Assembly: GCA_046291875.1 (NCBI GenBank)
Contig: JBKBSF010000002.1
Span: 195,230-259,229, forward strand
Origin: SKVR01 sp046291875
GTDB lineage: Bacteria > Bacteroidota > Bacteroidia > Bacteroidales > UBA7960
DNA length: 64,000 bases
Reading direction: 5' to 3'
The first letter of the stretch is position 1. Each line of letters begins with the position of its first letter. The translations under genes and the position numbers were made by a program. A model generated the notes under the pieces. It had not been told where the DNA came from. It saw only the letters and a list, made by a program, of their open reading frames with translations, and searched no databases. Below, piece by piece: positions 51,757-61,331 of this stretch.

Positions 51757-54159
51757 TTACTCAGCCTTGAGCCCTTCCACCGGATCTTTTATCACCAGCC
51801 GATAACTTTGGGAGACAATCACCCCAATGGCAACTACCATTGAGCCCATACCTGTAATGATGAAATACCATGGAGTAATGGTTATAGCATAGGCAAAGGT
51901 ATCAAGCCAGAAGCGCATGACCCACCATGCCAGTGGCCAGGCAATGATATTGGCCAGCAAAACCCAAATAAGCATCCCTTTCATAAGAGAGGCCATAATC
52001 TTCATAAAGCTGGCTCCCAACACTTTCCTGACACTGATTTCTTTTTTCCGGGCCAGCATAAGGTAGCTGGTAAGGCCAATCAACCCAATGAGACCGATTA
52101 TGATGGCTACCAACGAACCTGCCCGTGCGATCAGGAAAACCCTTCTCTCTCCTTCATACTGTCTCAACATAATCTGATCGAGCCAAACCCCTTGTGCAGC
52201 ATACACCATGTCTCTGCTTTGTAAAACTTCTCGGACATACTGGTGAGTCTGCTGCGGATTCTGATCACTAACTTTGACCCCCAGCAGTTGAAAATCGCCA
52301 AATGCAGGGGCAAAAACCAATGGACGAATGGAAGTATGCCGGGATTCAAAATGAAAATCTTCTACCACCCCAACAATTCTGCCTGGGGTTTGATAAAAAA
52401 CCAGTTCTTCTCCAATGGGGTTGTCATATCCCAGCCTCCTTGCGGCAGCTTGATTGATCACCAATTCAAGCTCGCGGAAGGAACTATGTTCGCTGAGCCA
52501 GCGACCTGCACTGAGCTTCAACCCAAACAACTCCTTATAGTTTCCCATCGCCGCAAAACTCATGGCCAGGATTTCTTCTTCCTGGTTCTGATCAACTCTG
52601 CGGATGGGCACACTAAACCCTTCAACCCCCGGGATGCCCGTAGCAGCAATCACTTGCTCCACACGGGGATTCGCATACAACTCATCGCGAATTGTTGCGA
52701 AAGAGCTCTTTATTCCTGGGGTTAGATCATCAAAAACCAGGATGTTCTCCGTATGTATCCGGTCATCCTTCTGTTGAAAAAACCTTAACTGATCAAACAG
52801 GATCCATACACAAATGACCAGAAACACCGAAATGGCGAACTGAAACACTACAAGAAGCAACCGCATTATGGGCTTGCCCTGTGCAGCAAAAAAGCGCCCT
52901 TTCATGATATCAACAGGTTGAAACCTGGAAAAATGCATGGCAGGATAAATACCTGACACAACCCCGGCAAACAATGCAAACAAAAATAGAGCAGCAAAAA
53001 ACTGAGGATTAAAAAAAGACCCCAGGTAAAACGTACTGCCAAAAAGTGTGGAGAGATGAGGAAGAAAAAGCTCCACTATAAACAAAGAAATCAAAACACT
53101 CAACATTGTTATCAGGACACTCTCACCTAAATAGTGCAATATGATATTTTTCCGATCACTACCCAATACTTTGCGTATGCCTGCTTCCAGGAGTCTTTTC
53201 TCAGAGCGTGCGGTACTAAGGTTAATAAAATTTGCCAGCACAATCACCAGGATCAATACTGCAAGCACCATAAAAAGCGATACAACCTGCCTATTTCCCT
53301 GCGGACTAATATCTTGAGCCATAACACTTCCGAATCGTATGCTTGTAAGTGCTTGCAGATCTGCACTCATTAATTCCCTCAGTGATTCGGTGCGCAAAGG
53401 TTCTGCGGCAATTTCCCTTGCCCGGGCAGAAACCTTGTTGTGCAAAACCTCATGCATGGGCTGATCGAACAACAGGTAAGTAGCAAAGAGAAATCCGCCA
53501 AAATGAAACATCATGGAGTCCATATCATTTACCGGCACCAGAAGATCAAACTGAAGGTGAGTATTGGTGGGAGGTGTTTGCACCACCCCTCCTACCTGGT
53601 AAGATTTGCGGTTCTGGTTCAACCGTCCAGCAGTCAAATCAACCTCAAGCAAGGTAAGATCAAACCTCTGCCCTACCGGGTCCTGATCTGAAAAAAGCCG
53701 TTGTGCCAGCGATGAGGTGATAACAGCCTTACGTGGATGCTGCAAAGTGCTAACCCCCAAACCCTGGATAACAGGAAAATCAAAAAGATCAAAAAATGCT
53801 GGATCGACCATGAGCATTTTCACATTCCCAATCCGGGTATCGTTGTAAATTACAGTGGTTTTATTCTCAGCGATGCGCACAAAGCTTTGTATTTCGGGAA
53901 ATTCTTCCAAAAGCACAGGCCCAACTGCCCCATGAGTGAAAGGAGCTTTACCTCCCTCATCACCCTTCATATGAGTTACAACACGGTAGATATTGTTTCG
54001 CTGGGAATACATCCTTTCAAAACTCAACTCATGCAGCATAAAAAGGTAGAGCAGAATTACCACGGCCATACCCAGCGAAAGGCCCAACAGATTGATAAGT
54101 GTGATTTTCAGTTCACGTAAGCCATTGCGAAAAGTAAGGATCAGGAAATACTTCAGCAT
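51757..54159 (-). CDS. FtsX/MacB-type ABC transporter permease (two FtsX domains), copy 2
   Basis: 800 residues, start MLKYFLILTFRNGLRELKIT. Same architecture as its neighbours: helix 1 (about 18-40, NLLGLSLGMAVVILLYLF), periplasmic MacB core, FtsX domain 1 (INLSTARSEKRLLEAGIRKVLG), second periplasmic domain, FtsX domain 2 (ARKKEISVRKVLGASFMKI), ending DPVEGLKAE. It lies 48 bases upstream of copy 1 on the same strand, so both are probably in one transcript. Sequence divergence from copy 1 is considerable, pointing to old paralogues rather than a recent duplication. Confidence 0.9.
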   Translation of the reverse strand: MLKYFLILTFRNGLRELKITLINLLGLSLGMAVVILLYLFMLHELSFERMYSQRNNIYRVVTHMKGDEGGKAPFTHGAVGPVLLEEFPEIQSFVRIAENKTTVIYNDTRIGNVKMLMVDPAFFDLFDFPVIQGLGVSTLQHPRKAVITSSLAQRLFSDQDPVGQRFDLTLLEVDLTAGRLNQNRKSYQVGGVVQTPPTNTHLQFDLLVPVNDMDSMMFHFGGFLFATYLLFDQPMHEVLHNKVSARAREIAAEPLRTESLRELMSADLQALTSIRFGSVMAQDISPQGNRQVVSLFMVLAVLILVIVLANFINLSTARSEKRLLEAGIRKVLGSDRKNIILHYLGESVLITMLSVLISLFIVELFLPHLSTLFGSTFYLGSFFNPQFFAALFLFALFAGVVSGIYPAMHFSRFQPVDIMKGRFFAAQGKPIMRLLLVVFQFAISVFLVICVWILFDQLRFFQQKDDRIHTENILVFDDLTPGIKSSFATIRDELYANPRVEQVIAATGIPGVEGFSVPIRRVDQNQEEEILAMSFAAMGNYKELFGLKLSAGRWLSEHSSFRELELVINQAAARRLGYDNPIGEELVFYQTPGRIVGVVEDFHFESRHTSIRPLVFAPAFGDFQLLGVKVSDQNPQQTHQYVREVLQSRDMVYAAQGVWLDQIMLRQYEGERRVFLIARAGSLVAIIIGLIGLIGLTSYLMLARKKEISVRKVLGASFMKIMASLMKGMLIWVLLANIIAWPLAWWVMRFWLDTFAYAITITPWYFIITGMGSMVVAIGVIVSQSYRLVIKDPVEGLKAE

Positions 54160-54464
54160 TACAGTTTCAAAGATTAGTGGTTTGTAGGTTTTATACCTCT
54201 TGATGTGTTTCGCAACAAAAACAATCTTTGCGCCAAATTCACCACAAAGCTACATATCAACTACTTAAACCAAAACCAAAACCCCAAAACCGATCCATTT
54301 TCTGATTTCACAAGACAAAAACCGGACATCGGTGTACGGAAACGAACATTGCTTTAAACCGATCCTGCCCTGCATCCCATCTGTTTTATGTTGCTCAAAC
54401 CAATGGCAACAGACCCAAACCAGCAACAGACATTATTTCACCGCCACCCCTCTCCGGATTGCCA

Positions 54465-54708
54465 TATCGATAGCATCCCGGCAAACTTAACTTCCATCAT
54501 CCCAGGGGCGTTATATCGATAGCACAATCATCCACCGCCCCACCCATAAGGTATTATATATCGATAGAATAAAGAACAACGAATAAAAACCACCCCGGAG
54601 GGGTGAAATACCGATAGCACAACCAGCTACCACCGCCAACCACCCACCCCGGCGGGGTGGAATAACCATTCCAAATATACCAAATTCTATTGCACCCCTC
54701 CGGGGTGC
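54465..54708. repeat. Cluster of TATCGATAG motifs and CACCCC-GGGGTG palindromes
   Basis: TATCGATAGCA at 54465-54475 and 54514-54524, TATCGATAGAA at 54559-54569, TACCGATAGCA at 54609-54619. Palindromes: CACCCC GGA GGGGTG (54591-54605), CCACCCC GGC GGGGTGG (54644-54660) and GCACCCC TCC GGGGTGC (54692-54708). The series GGGGCG-TTATATCGATAGCACAAT and GGGGTG-AAATACCGATAGCACAAC shows a shared unit of palindrome plus motif. Similar intergenic arrays occur in other Bacteroidota. Confidence 0.8.
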
Positions 54709-54828
54709 CCGTTCTCTCTGGCGTTATTACCTTTTCTATCGTTATTTGCCCCCGCTGAGGGCGGAGGTGTTTAGCCCGGAAGCCTCCAGTTGCTTTGCAA
54801 GCTGGAAGTGTCTGGACTGTGGAGGAAC

Positions 54829-54861
54829 TGGAAACTTGCGATAGCAATTTCCAGCATCCGG
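54829..54861. repeat. Interspersed palindromic element, copy A
   Basis: TGGAAACTTGCG-AT-AGCAATTTCCAGC followed by ATCCGG. The halves GGAAACTTGC and GCAATTTCC pair almost fully. A second copy is at 63729-63760 and a partial one at 62849-62866. Confidence 0.75.
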
Positions 54862-54868
54862 GGGGGGC

Positions 54869-57271
54869 CTACTCCGTCTTCAGACTATGCACCGGGTTTA
54901 CCTTCAGCGCGCCCAGGGCATGCACCAGGGTGGCCATGGCGCCTACGGCGGCGGCCAGGATGCCGGCCAGCACAAACAGATACCAGTGGTCCAGCAGGTG
55001 TATGCGGTAGGCAAAATTATCCATCCAGCGACTAATGACATAAAAGGCTACCGGCCAGGCCACCAGGTTGCCCAGCAATATCCAGTTGCGTAAATCGCGA
55101 AACAGCAGCAACAGAATGGAGATGGCCGATGCGCCGAGGGTTCTGCGTATCCCAATCTCTTTGATGCGCTTCAGAATGGAAAACGATGTAAGTGCATACA
55201 ATCCCATAAAAGAGATGAGTATTGCCAGCAAGGCAGCTGCTGTGGCCAGCTTGTTGGTGCGCTCCTCCTTGCGATACATGGCAGCAAAGGCATCGTCTAC
55301 AAAAACGGGTTCAAAGTAGAAATTGGGATCGACAGAAAGGAAGTGCTCTCTGATAGAATGAAGTGTTTGAGGGATATCCTGTGGAGAAATACGCAAACTG
55401 ATTTGCCTGATCAGATCCGTCTCATACACCAAAACCAGGGGTTCGATGGCGTGATGCATAGAGAGGAAGTTATAGTCTTTCACCACACCCACTACCCGGG
55501 CCGGCTCATTCCAAACAATAATTTCCTGACCCACAGGGTCGTCTAACCCCAGTTGCCTTACAGCAGCCTGGTTAAGAATCACCGGTTTTATATCGGTGCG
55601 CATACGGGGATGAAAGTTTTCTCCCTCCACGATCTGCATCCTGTAGGTGTCAATATAATTCTCATGAACGAAATTTCCGTAAATTAGTGAGGAGGCACCC
55701 GGGTCATCCCCTCTTTTGTAAACGGTAATAACGCTGCGGGGCAAGCCGGGTGTAACCATAGAAGCTGTTACATCCTGAATGGAGGGATTTTGCAGCAACT
55801 CCGCTTTCAGGGTTGAATAGCTGTTTTGTATGGCGGGCGATAACCTACCCAAAGTAACCATCAATTCGCGATCAAATCCGAGGTCTTTGTTCTTCATGTA
55901 GCTCACCTGCCGATTGAGCAGCAATACCGATACCACCAGGAAAATGGAGATGGCAAACTGAGCTCCTACCAGTACCTTACGCAGCTTATAGGTACGCCCA
56001 CTGGATGCAGCAACCCCTTTTAGCACTTTAACAGGTTGGTAGCGGGACAGGTACAAAGCCGGATAGAAACCGGCCAATACCCCCACCAGCACCACAAAAC
56101 CCAGTACTGCCAGCAACAAACCCGGTTGTTGCCAGTAAGCAAGCCGGAAATTTTCATCCAGCAGTTGCGCAAAAGGGTGTATCAGCAGTTCGTTGAGCAG
56201 CAGCGCAAACACGAAAGCCATGGCCGCCAGCAGCAGAGATTCTCCCATAAACTGAAACACCATGTCCTTGCGGTGTGCGCCCATCACCTTGCGCATGCCA
56301 ATCTCGCGGGCGCGCTTTTCACTCTGCACCGTAATAAGGTTTACAAAATTGAAAACAGCAATGATGATAACCACCAGTGCCAGAAAAGAAAAGATATACA
56401 CATTGCGAATATCGCCACTCACCATACTCATGGCCACATTGTTTCCATGGGTGAAGTTTGAATGCAGAAAAATGCGACTGAGCGGCTGCAGGGAGTGGGC
56501 AATGGTGAGCCCATAAGGGCCGAAGCGCTCGTTGATGTAACGGTCGGCCACTGCAGCCACATCCTGCTCAAAGGTTTTTGCATCCACATCAGGATGGCGA
56601 AGCAGGTAGGTAAAAAAGGAGATCCCATTACGTTCCACAATATTCTCATTGGGCCCGGTAAGTGTACTGAAAGAGGCCAGCATGCCAAACTGCAGGTGCG
56701 AATTGGAGGGCAAATCTTCTGCAACCCCAGTAACCCGGTAACCAAACCTACCCGCCCAGATGATTTCATTCATGGGGTCTTCATCGCCAAAATACCTTTG
56801 GGCAAGTTTGCGGCTTAGTACCACACTGTTGGGCTCCTTAAGCGCTGTTTTGGGATCGCCGGCAATGAGCGGCAGATCAAAAATCCGGAAGAAATCTGCA
56901 TCAGCCCATATCAAATACTGATCAGGAAAACGCGCTTCGGTTCTATCTACCTCTACCTCCATCAATCCCTCATCGTAAAACCGGCATATAGCCTCCACAG
57001 AAGGCACCTCATCTTTCACATAGCCTGCTATATCGCCGGCAGTAAAAGGCACGTGGGAGGCAGTACCGTCGGGCATGTTTACATCAATAACCAGGCGGCT
57101 GATGCGGTCGTATTGGCTGTGGAACTTATCAAAGCTCTGCTGGTGCCATACGTAAATCATCATCAGGATGGATATGGAGAAACCCAGCCCCAGCCCGATA
57201 ATGTTGATGGCGGTATTGGTTTTGTTGCGCATGAGGATACGCCAGGCAATTTTCAGATAGTTGTTCTTCAT
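54869..57271 (-). CDS. FtsX/MacB-type ABC transporter permease (two FtsX domains), copy 3
   Basis: 800 residues from the ATG at 57271 (MKNNYLKIAWRILMRNKTNT); the frame is open to 57373, but those 34 residues do not resemble the start of this family. Helix 1 (INIIGLGLGFSISILMMIYV), MacB-like periplasmic core, FtsX domain 1 (FVNLITVQSEKRAREIGMRKVMG), a second core, FtsX domain 2 (ILKRIKEIGIRRTLGASAISI), end NPVHSLKTE. It shares the layout and C-terminal NPV-x-x-LK-x-E with the two permeases downstream but is separated from them by the 709-base repeat-rich spacer. No ATPase is nearby. Confidence 0.9.
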   Translation of the reverse strand: MKNNYLKIAWRILMRNKTNTAINIIGLGLGFSISILMMIYVWHQQSFDKFHSQYDRISRLVIDVNMPDGTASHVPFTAGDIAGYVKDEVPSVEAICRFYDEGLMEVEVDRTEARFPDQYLIWADADFFRIFDLPLIAGDPKTALKEPNSVVLSRKLAQRYFGDEDPMNEIIWAGRFGYRVTGVAEDLPSNSHLQFGMLASFSTLTGPNENIVERNGISFFTYLLRHPDVDAKTFEQDVAAVADRYINERFGPYGLTIAHSLQPLSRIFLHSNFTHGNNVAMSMVSGDIRNVYIFSFLALVVIIIAVFNFVNLITVQSEKRAREIGMRKVMGAHRKDMVFQFMGESLLLAAMAFVFALLLNELLIHPFAQLLDENFRLAYWQQPGLLLAVLGFVVLVGVLAGFYPALYLSRYQPVKVLKGVAASSGRTYKLRKVLVGAQFAISIFLVVSVLLLNRQVSYMKNKDLGFDRELMVTLGRLSPAIQNSYSTLKAELLQNPSIQDVTASMVTPGLPRSVITVYKRGDDPGASSLIYGNFVHENYIDTYRMQIVEGENFHPRMRTDIKPVILNQAAVRQLGLDDPVGQEIIVWNEPARVVGVVKDYNFLSMHHAIEPLVLVYETDLIRQISLRISPQDIPQTLHSIREHFLSVDPNFYFEPVFVDDAFAAMYRKEERTNKLATAAALLAILISFMGLYALTSFSILKRIKEIGIRRTLGASAISILLLLFRDLRNWILLGNLVAWPVAFYVISRWMDNFAYRIHLLDHWYLFVLAGILAAAVGAMATLVHALGALKVNPVHSLKTE

Positions 57272-57393
57272 GGTTTTTTGCGGTTGATTTTTTTGTGGAT
57301 CAGGATTAAAACAAATTATGTGTGATTGAATAACATTCTGGCACCAGATGGAATTTCTCCAGTGCAGTTTCAAACGAACAGCGAACTCTTACC

Positions 57394-58515
57394 TCAGAAA
57401 CTGTCGGTGAGAAACACTTCCAGTAATTGCGGATAAAAATCGTTGAGGGTAGGGTAAATACGGCGATTGGACTGATAGTAATTAATCCTTTCCAGCAACT
57501 CGTCCAGATACACTACTCCCCTTCCCGATTCATGATTGTAAGCCCATTGGCCCAGCTCGGCGCACTCCTGCTGTGCCAACCAGGTGGTAATGGCGCGAAT
57601 GATAAATTCGTTAACACACTCTTCCCATTCGCCGCAAACGCGCTGACGAGCCACTTCGGGAACTTTATCAAAATTGGCTTCAAAGGCCATCACTTCATCC
57701 TGATACAATTCCGTAACCGGGTTGATAAAGGGATGACTGAACTCGTGGCGGGTCATGTATTTCAAATGCCTCTCATCTCCGAAGCAAGGATCCCCATCGC
57801 GCAATCTGCCGGAGCCCAGTGTATTGTATATCTCCCGCTTGCCGTTGGGCAACAGGTTGGAATTGCCAAACCCCACCGAATTATAGAGTGGAACCAGGAC
57901 GATGCTGTACGACTGTTGTGAACGGCCGTAAAAACCTTCCAACTCTTCAATGTATTGGAAATCACCCAGGGTTTCGATGGTTTGTTCGACGATGCTCCGG
58001 TAAAAATCCGAATTCGCCCTGTAAAACTCATTAAATCCTGAAGTAACAGCAAAATCGCGCAGCAAACCCAGGAACAGCTGCAGCGAATCCATTCCGTCGA
58101 TGCGGCTGATTACGAAGTCATCCAGTGCAATATCGGTGCGCACCTGCAGGTTTGCATCGGTATAGAGCATGAGGTTGGATGGAGCACTGAAGTTGAGTTT
58201 GCGGGGCTGACCGCTTAGCCGGTCGAACACTTGCACTGCCGCATGGCCGGCAAAAGGGGCAAAGTGTTCCTTCACGCGGGTTTTGTAGGCAAACTCCTGC
58301 TCCGACATCAAAAAAGGGAGCAAATCCGGGTAGCCTCCAATGGTTTGAATGATGGAGATAAGTTCTACCTGTGGGTGTACGAGTACATTAATTTGGTTGT
58401 GTTTTCGGGCCACCGGTTCAGGGGCCTGCCACGATTGAGCTGCTTTTGAAACAGATAAGGAACACACCAAAGTGTACATGATACCTAAAGCAACTATAAA
58501 AGGATTCGTTTTCAT
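57394..58515 (-). CDS. DUF4932-type secreted putative metalloprotease
   Basis: A 373-residue protein with a signal peptide (to about residue 25, SVSKA). It has the zinc-protease motif HEFSH (His257, Glu258, His261) in TRHEFSHPFINP, and Glu303 in CVNEFIIRAITTW is at a suitable distance for the third ligand of a gluzincin. The preceding stretch IVLVPLYNSVGFGNSN matches DUF4932 proteins as I remember them. Two extra cysteines (CGEWEEC) may form a disulfide. Activity has not been shown for the family to my knowledge. It lies 122 bases upstream of permease copy 3 on the same strand. Confidence 0.8.
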   Translation of the reverse strand: MKTNPFIVALGIMYTLVCSLSVSKAAQSWQAPEPVARKHNQINVLVHPQVELISIIQTIGGYPDLLPFLMSEQEFAYKTRVKEHFAPFAGHAAVQVFDRLSGQPRKLNFSAPSNLMLYTDANLQVRTDIALDDFVISRIDGMDSLQLFLGLLRDFAVTSGFNEFYRANSDFYRSIVEQTIETLGDFQYIEELEGFYGRSQQSYSIVLVPLYNSVGFGNSNLLPNGKREIYNTLGSGRLRDGDPCFGDERHLKYMTRHEFSHPFINPVTELYQDEVMAFEANFDKVPEVARQRVCGEWEECVNEFIIRAITTWLAQQECAELGQWAYNHESGRGVVYLDELLERINYYQSNRRIYPTLNDFYPQLLEVFLTDSF

Positions 58516-58614
58516 GGTTTTCTTAATTGTTAGTGGATTGCTTGTAAATTATTACATATAAATTAATGATGTCTTGCTGCTTGCTTCACTATTCGGTTCT
58601 CTGGCGAAGCCTAC

Positions 58615-60072
58615 TCAGTCCTGCTGGTTCAGCACCTCCTTAACAAAATTTACCCAATCATATTCAGGGATGCTTTTATCAAGGTAGAAGTCGGGCTGAA
58701 CTCCCCTTTCATCAATGGTATATCCGGGAATGCGCAGACTCCTGGACAATGCATACCCCAGCTCAAACTCCTTACAGGGCGATTCTACAAAGTACATATT
58801 GGAAATATCCAATACTCCATAGGTAGACCTGCCAAAGAGCTTTACTTTTCTGCTCTGCCTTGCAGCCAGAAGAAACTGCTCATCGGTACTTCCATTCCTT
58901 TCGTTAATGATAATTCCTACATTTTGAGGAAAAGAAAAAACAGTATCCAAACGGGTAATGGAGGTGACTTCTTCGTTCAGGTTAACGAACTCTCCGGGCC
59001 GTTTTTCCAGTTTTTCAAAAGCTCCTCTTGCCCATTGTTTCTGCTCTTCGGTAAGCCCATATTCATCATTATAGATAAAATCGAGCATTCTCTGATTGTT
59101 CAGAGGGGTAGACAAAAACTCCACTCCCACATTTCGAATGGGATTGGTGTAAAGGAATGGCAGAATTTCGTAATAACTGGCATCGCTGCCTCCGGTGCCA
59201 TTGCGGATATCAATTATAAGATTTTGGGTACGGAGGATTTCCTCCCTGTTTACTTCCAGCAAGTTATCAATGGCCTGCTTAAACTCCATCTGGAAAGAAG
59301 GAATTCTAAGGTAAAGAGTGGATGCATCCAGCCGTTCCAGATAAGGCTCTCGTGATTCGAGCAACCGGAACCAGGCGCTAAAGTCGCGTTCAGCATCCAC
59401 CGCAGGATAAACACGGTTAAGCCTGAAAGCATTCCCAAGCAAAAGGTGATTATTCCCCAGAAGCTGCACTCCTTCTCTTTCCACGGCAAATCTGTCATAC
59501 AGATAGAATACAAAATCGGAGCGATTATCATCAACCGTAAACCTAAGTTTTACATGACCTTGCTTCCAGATTTCATGTGCAGATTCCACGATAAAACCAA
59601 TGTACTCCTCCCCAAACCGTTTTACACCTACAGTATAGGAAGACATCTCCCATATTCCTTCAAAACCGTATTCCTCCAATCCTGAAAGATACGTTTTAAA
59701 GTCCTGGATGTCCACATCGAAGGTTTCCCAATCGGAGGGTGGCTCAGAACCAGAGGCAGGCATACCACTTTGCTGGTTCTGCTCGTGGAGCCAGATAGAG
59801 ATATGACCCGAACGGAAGAAGGTCAGCCACTCATAAAGTATCTGGGTACATTCGGCAAGAGTAGTGGCTTTTTGCACCCTTTCCTCAATCCTTTTATTGT
59901 GATCAGCATATGCTTGTTCTCCCTTTTGTTGCAGGGCAAAAGCAAAACCGGCATCATTCTCTTCAAAGGTTTTTTTTACCCAGTCATAGTTTTGCAGGCA
60001 ATCACATTCCTGGCTTTTTAAAAGCGTTGTATTCAAAATACAAACGGCAGCAAGTAGTATTAGTTTTTTCAT
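58615..60072 (-). CDS. Secreted S41-family peptidase (C-terminal-processing/tricorn-like)
   Basis: A 485-residue protein with a signal peptide (to about residue 20, LLKSQ). It starts the mature part with two close cysteines (CDC). The S41 core is at about 255-480: LIIDIRNGTGGSDA (strand and oxyanion glycine), then INERNGSTDEQFLLAARQ with the serine in the nucleophile position, then LFGRSTYGV. The usual lysine four residues after the serine is not evident; a Ser/His/Glu tricorn-like arrangement or an inactive form are alternatives. No PDZ domain is evident, unlike CtpA. It lies 99 bases upstream of the DUF4932 gene on the same strand, giving two secreted hydrolases in tandem. Confidence 0.8.
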   Translation of the reverse strand: MKKLILLAAVCILNTTLLKSQECDCLQNYDWVKKTFEENDAGFAFALQQKGEQAYADHNKRIEERVQKATTLAECTQILYEWLTFFRSGHISIWLHEQNQQSGMPASGSEPPSDWETFDVDIQDFKTYLSGLEEYGFEGIWEMSSYTVGVKRFGEEYIGFIVESAHEIWKQGHVKLRFTVDDNRSDFVFYLYDRFAVEREGVQLLGNNHLLLGNAFRLNRVYPAVDAERDFSAWFRLLESREPYLERLDASTLYLRIPSFQMEFKQAIDNLLEVNREEILRTQNLIIDIRNGTGGSDASYYEILPFLYTNPIRNVGVEFLSTPLNNQRMLDFIYNDEYGLTEEQKQWARGAFEKLEKRPGEFVNLNEEVTSITRLDTVFSFPQNVGIIINERNGSTDEQFLLAARQSRKVKLFGRSTYGVLDISNMYFVESPCKEFELGYALSRSLRIPGYTIDERGVQPDFYLDKSIPEYDWVNFVKEVLNQQD

Positions 60073-60559
60073 ATTCGGGTTTTTAATTTATTAACATCTG
60101 TAAGCCTACAAGTAATGATCTTTGAGGTCAATTTCCCTGATTGAACACACTTCATTGGAGATATTTTTCTTTATTCAACTTTTTCCTTGATGAAAAAGTT
60201 GCAAAAAATCAAGGCTTCGCAGCTTTTTCGACAAAACTGCGGTCTCTTCGCTGAAAGATTTAAGGCCCCGCAAAAAAACTAATACCTTGAACCAAAATGT
60301 AATGCAGTGCGGGTCTGCAAATCTTTTTAACCGCTTCGTTCCTTGTTTTGTTACCGAAAAATCTGCAAGGCCGTTTGAACATATAGCCAACCAAGCGTAA
60401 CAAACCTGACAAAGCATTTAATCTTAAGTAATAGTCACAGTGACAAGAAAGCGGATAATCATATTTAAATCGTGAACTTTTGTCTTTCTCCGGAGAAAGC
60501 AAGCATATTCATTTCGTTTAGCTTAAAAAATAGTGAAGAATCCTCTCCTTCAATATATT
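60073..60559. other. Non-coding region with several palindromes
   Basis: Palindromes AACTTTTT/AAAAAGTT (60177-60184 and 60193-60200), CTTTCTCCGGAGAAAG (60484-60499, perfect 16 bp) and GTCACAGTGAC (about 60435). The stretch 60175-60260 (CAACTTTTTCCTTGATGAAA onward) resembles an intergenic sequence I have seen repeatedly in Bacteroidota genomes. Short open frames on the minus strand here do not look like proteins. Confidence 0.5.
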
Positions 60560-61300
60560 TCAGCATTGCATCACATAAAATACATAACTGTAATAGTCTT
60601 TGTATTTGCGGTACAAGCTCATCTCCAGCTCCATCTCTGAGGCTACCACCTGGCGGGCTTCCTCCACATGGCCATACATGTTAAGATAATCCTGTTTCTG
60701 AGCTTCCATAAGGTCGTAGTAGTTTTTCTGCCAGCCATACTGGGGCAGGGTAAGATGAGCAAGGGGCTGGTAGCCGCATTTTTCGGCCACCGATAGTTTT
60801 TGCGCAACAGTGCCGATTTCGGGGTAGGCTGCATTCCAGAAATCCAGGATTTCTTCGGGGATATCTTTGCGCAGCCAGGTAATTTCCGACGCTACCAGGT
60901 ATGCGCCGGGCTTCAGGAAACGCTTCCACTCCCTCAGCCCTTTTTCAAAACCCATGATGTAAATGGAGCCTTCCGACCAGATGAGGTCGAACTGTTGCTC
61001 CGCAAACGGCAATTCGAACATGGAGGCATTGAGGGTGGCAATGGCACCTTTGAGATTTTCTTTCGATGCTTTTTCTTTGAGTTTGTTGAGCAGGCAGTCG
61101 TACACATCAACTGCTGTAATCTGGCAGGGAGCCAAACGTGCCAGGGCCAGGGTCTGACTGCCGGTGCCGCAACCCACGTCGAGGATGCGTGGGTTGGGCG
61201 GCAGTTTTTCCAGCAAACGGAAGGCCATCTCCGTATATTTGTCATCGCCGGGGCCTTGTCTGTCGAGCCGTTTGTAGAACTCGATAAAATAGTCAGTCAT
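60560..61300 (-). CDS. Class I SAM-dependent methyltransferase
   Basis: A 246-residue soluble enzyme with a Rossmann-type methyltransferase core (methyltransferase 11/25 type): motif I ILDVGCGTGSQTLALA (residues 39-54), acidic end of strand 2 in ITAVDVYD, motif II LNASMFELPFAEQQFDLIWSEGSIYIMGF in overlapping parts, and REWKRFLKPGAYLVASE. A C-terminal helical tail (about 190-246) is Tyr- and Lys-rich. The substrate is unknown; related proteins methylate small molecules. It is 31 bases downstream of the alpha/beta hydrolase gene and probably co-transcribed. Confidence 0.9.
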   Translation of the reverse strand: MTDYFIEFYKRLDRQGPGDDKYTEMAFRLLEKLPPNPRILDVGCGTGSQTLALARLAPCQITAVDVYDCLLNKLKEKASKENLKGAIATLNASMFELPFAEQQFDLIWSEGSIYIMGFEKGLREWKRFLKPGAYLVASEITWLRKDIPEEILDFWNAAYPEIGTVAQKLSVAEKCGYQPLAHLTLPQYGWQKNYYDLMEAQKQDYLNMYGHVEEARQVVASEMELEMSLYRKYKDYYSYVFYVMQC

Positions 61301-61331
61301 CGTGGTTATGATGCTTTATTGTGGTTGTGGA

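Larger units (their letters stand above)
54160..54868. other. 709-base intergenic region dense in palindromic repeats
   Basis: No gene. Bases 54160-54440 are ordinary AT-rich sequence. From 54465 onward there are four TATCGATAG-type motifs and three GC-rich palindromes, then a palindromic element at 54829-54861 that recurs near 63.7 kb. Confidence 0.6.

Noticed and set aside
54465..54708. CRISPR array
   Set aside because: Repeats are short, irregularly spaced and palindromic, with no constant-length spacers or cas genes.
57272..57373. 34-residue extension of FtsX permease copy 3
   Set aside because: The family starts with a short basic segment before the first helix, which begins at the ATG at 57271.
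60175..60502. Two overlapping minus-strand open frames of 80 codons
   Set aside because: They fall in a palindrome-rich non-coding stretch and show no start context or domain; probably a recurring intergenic sequence.
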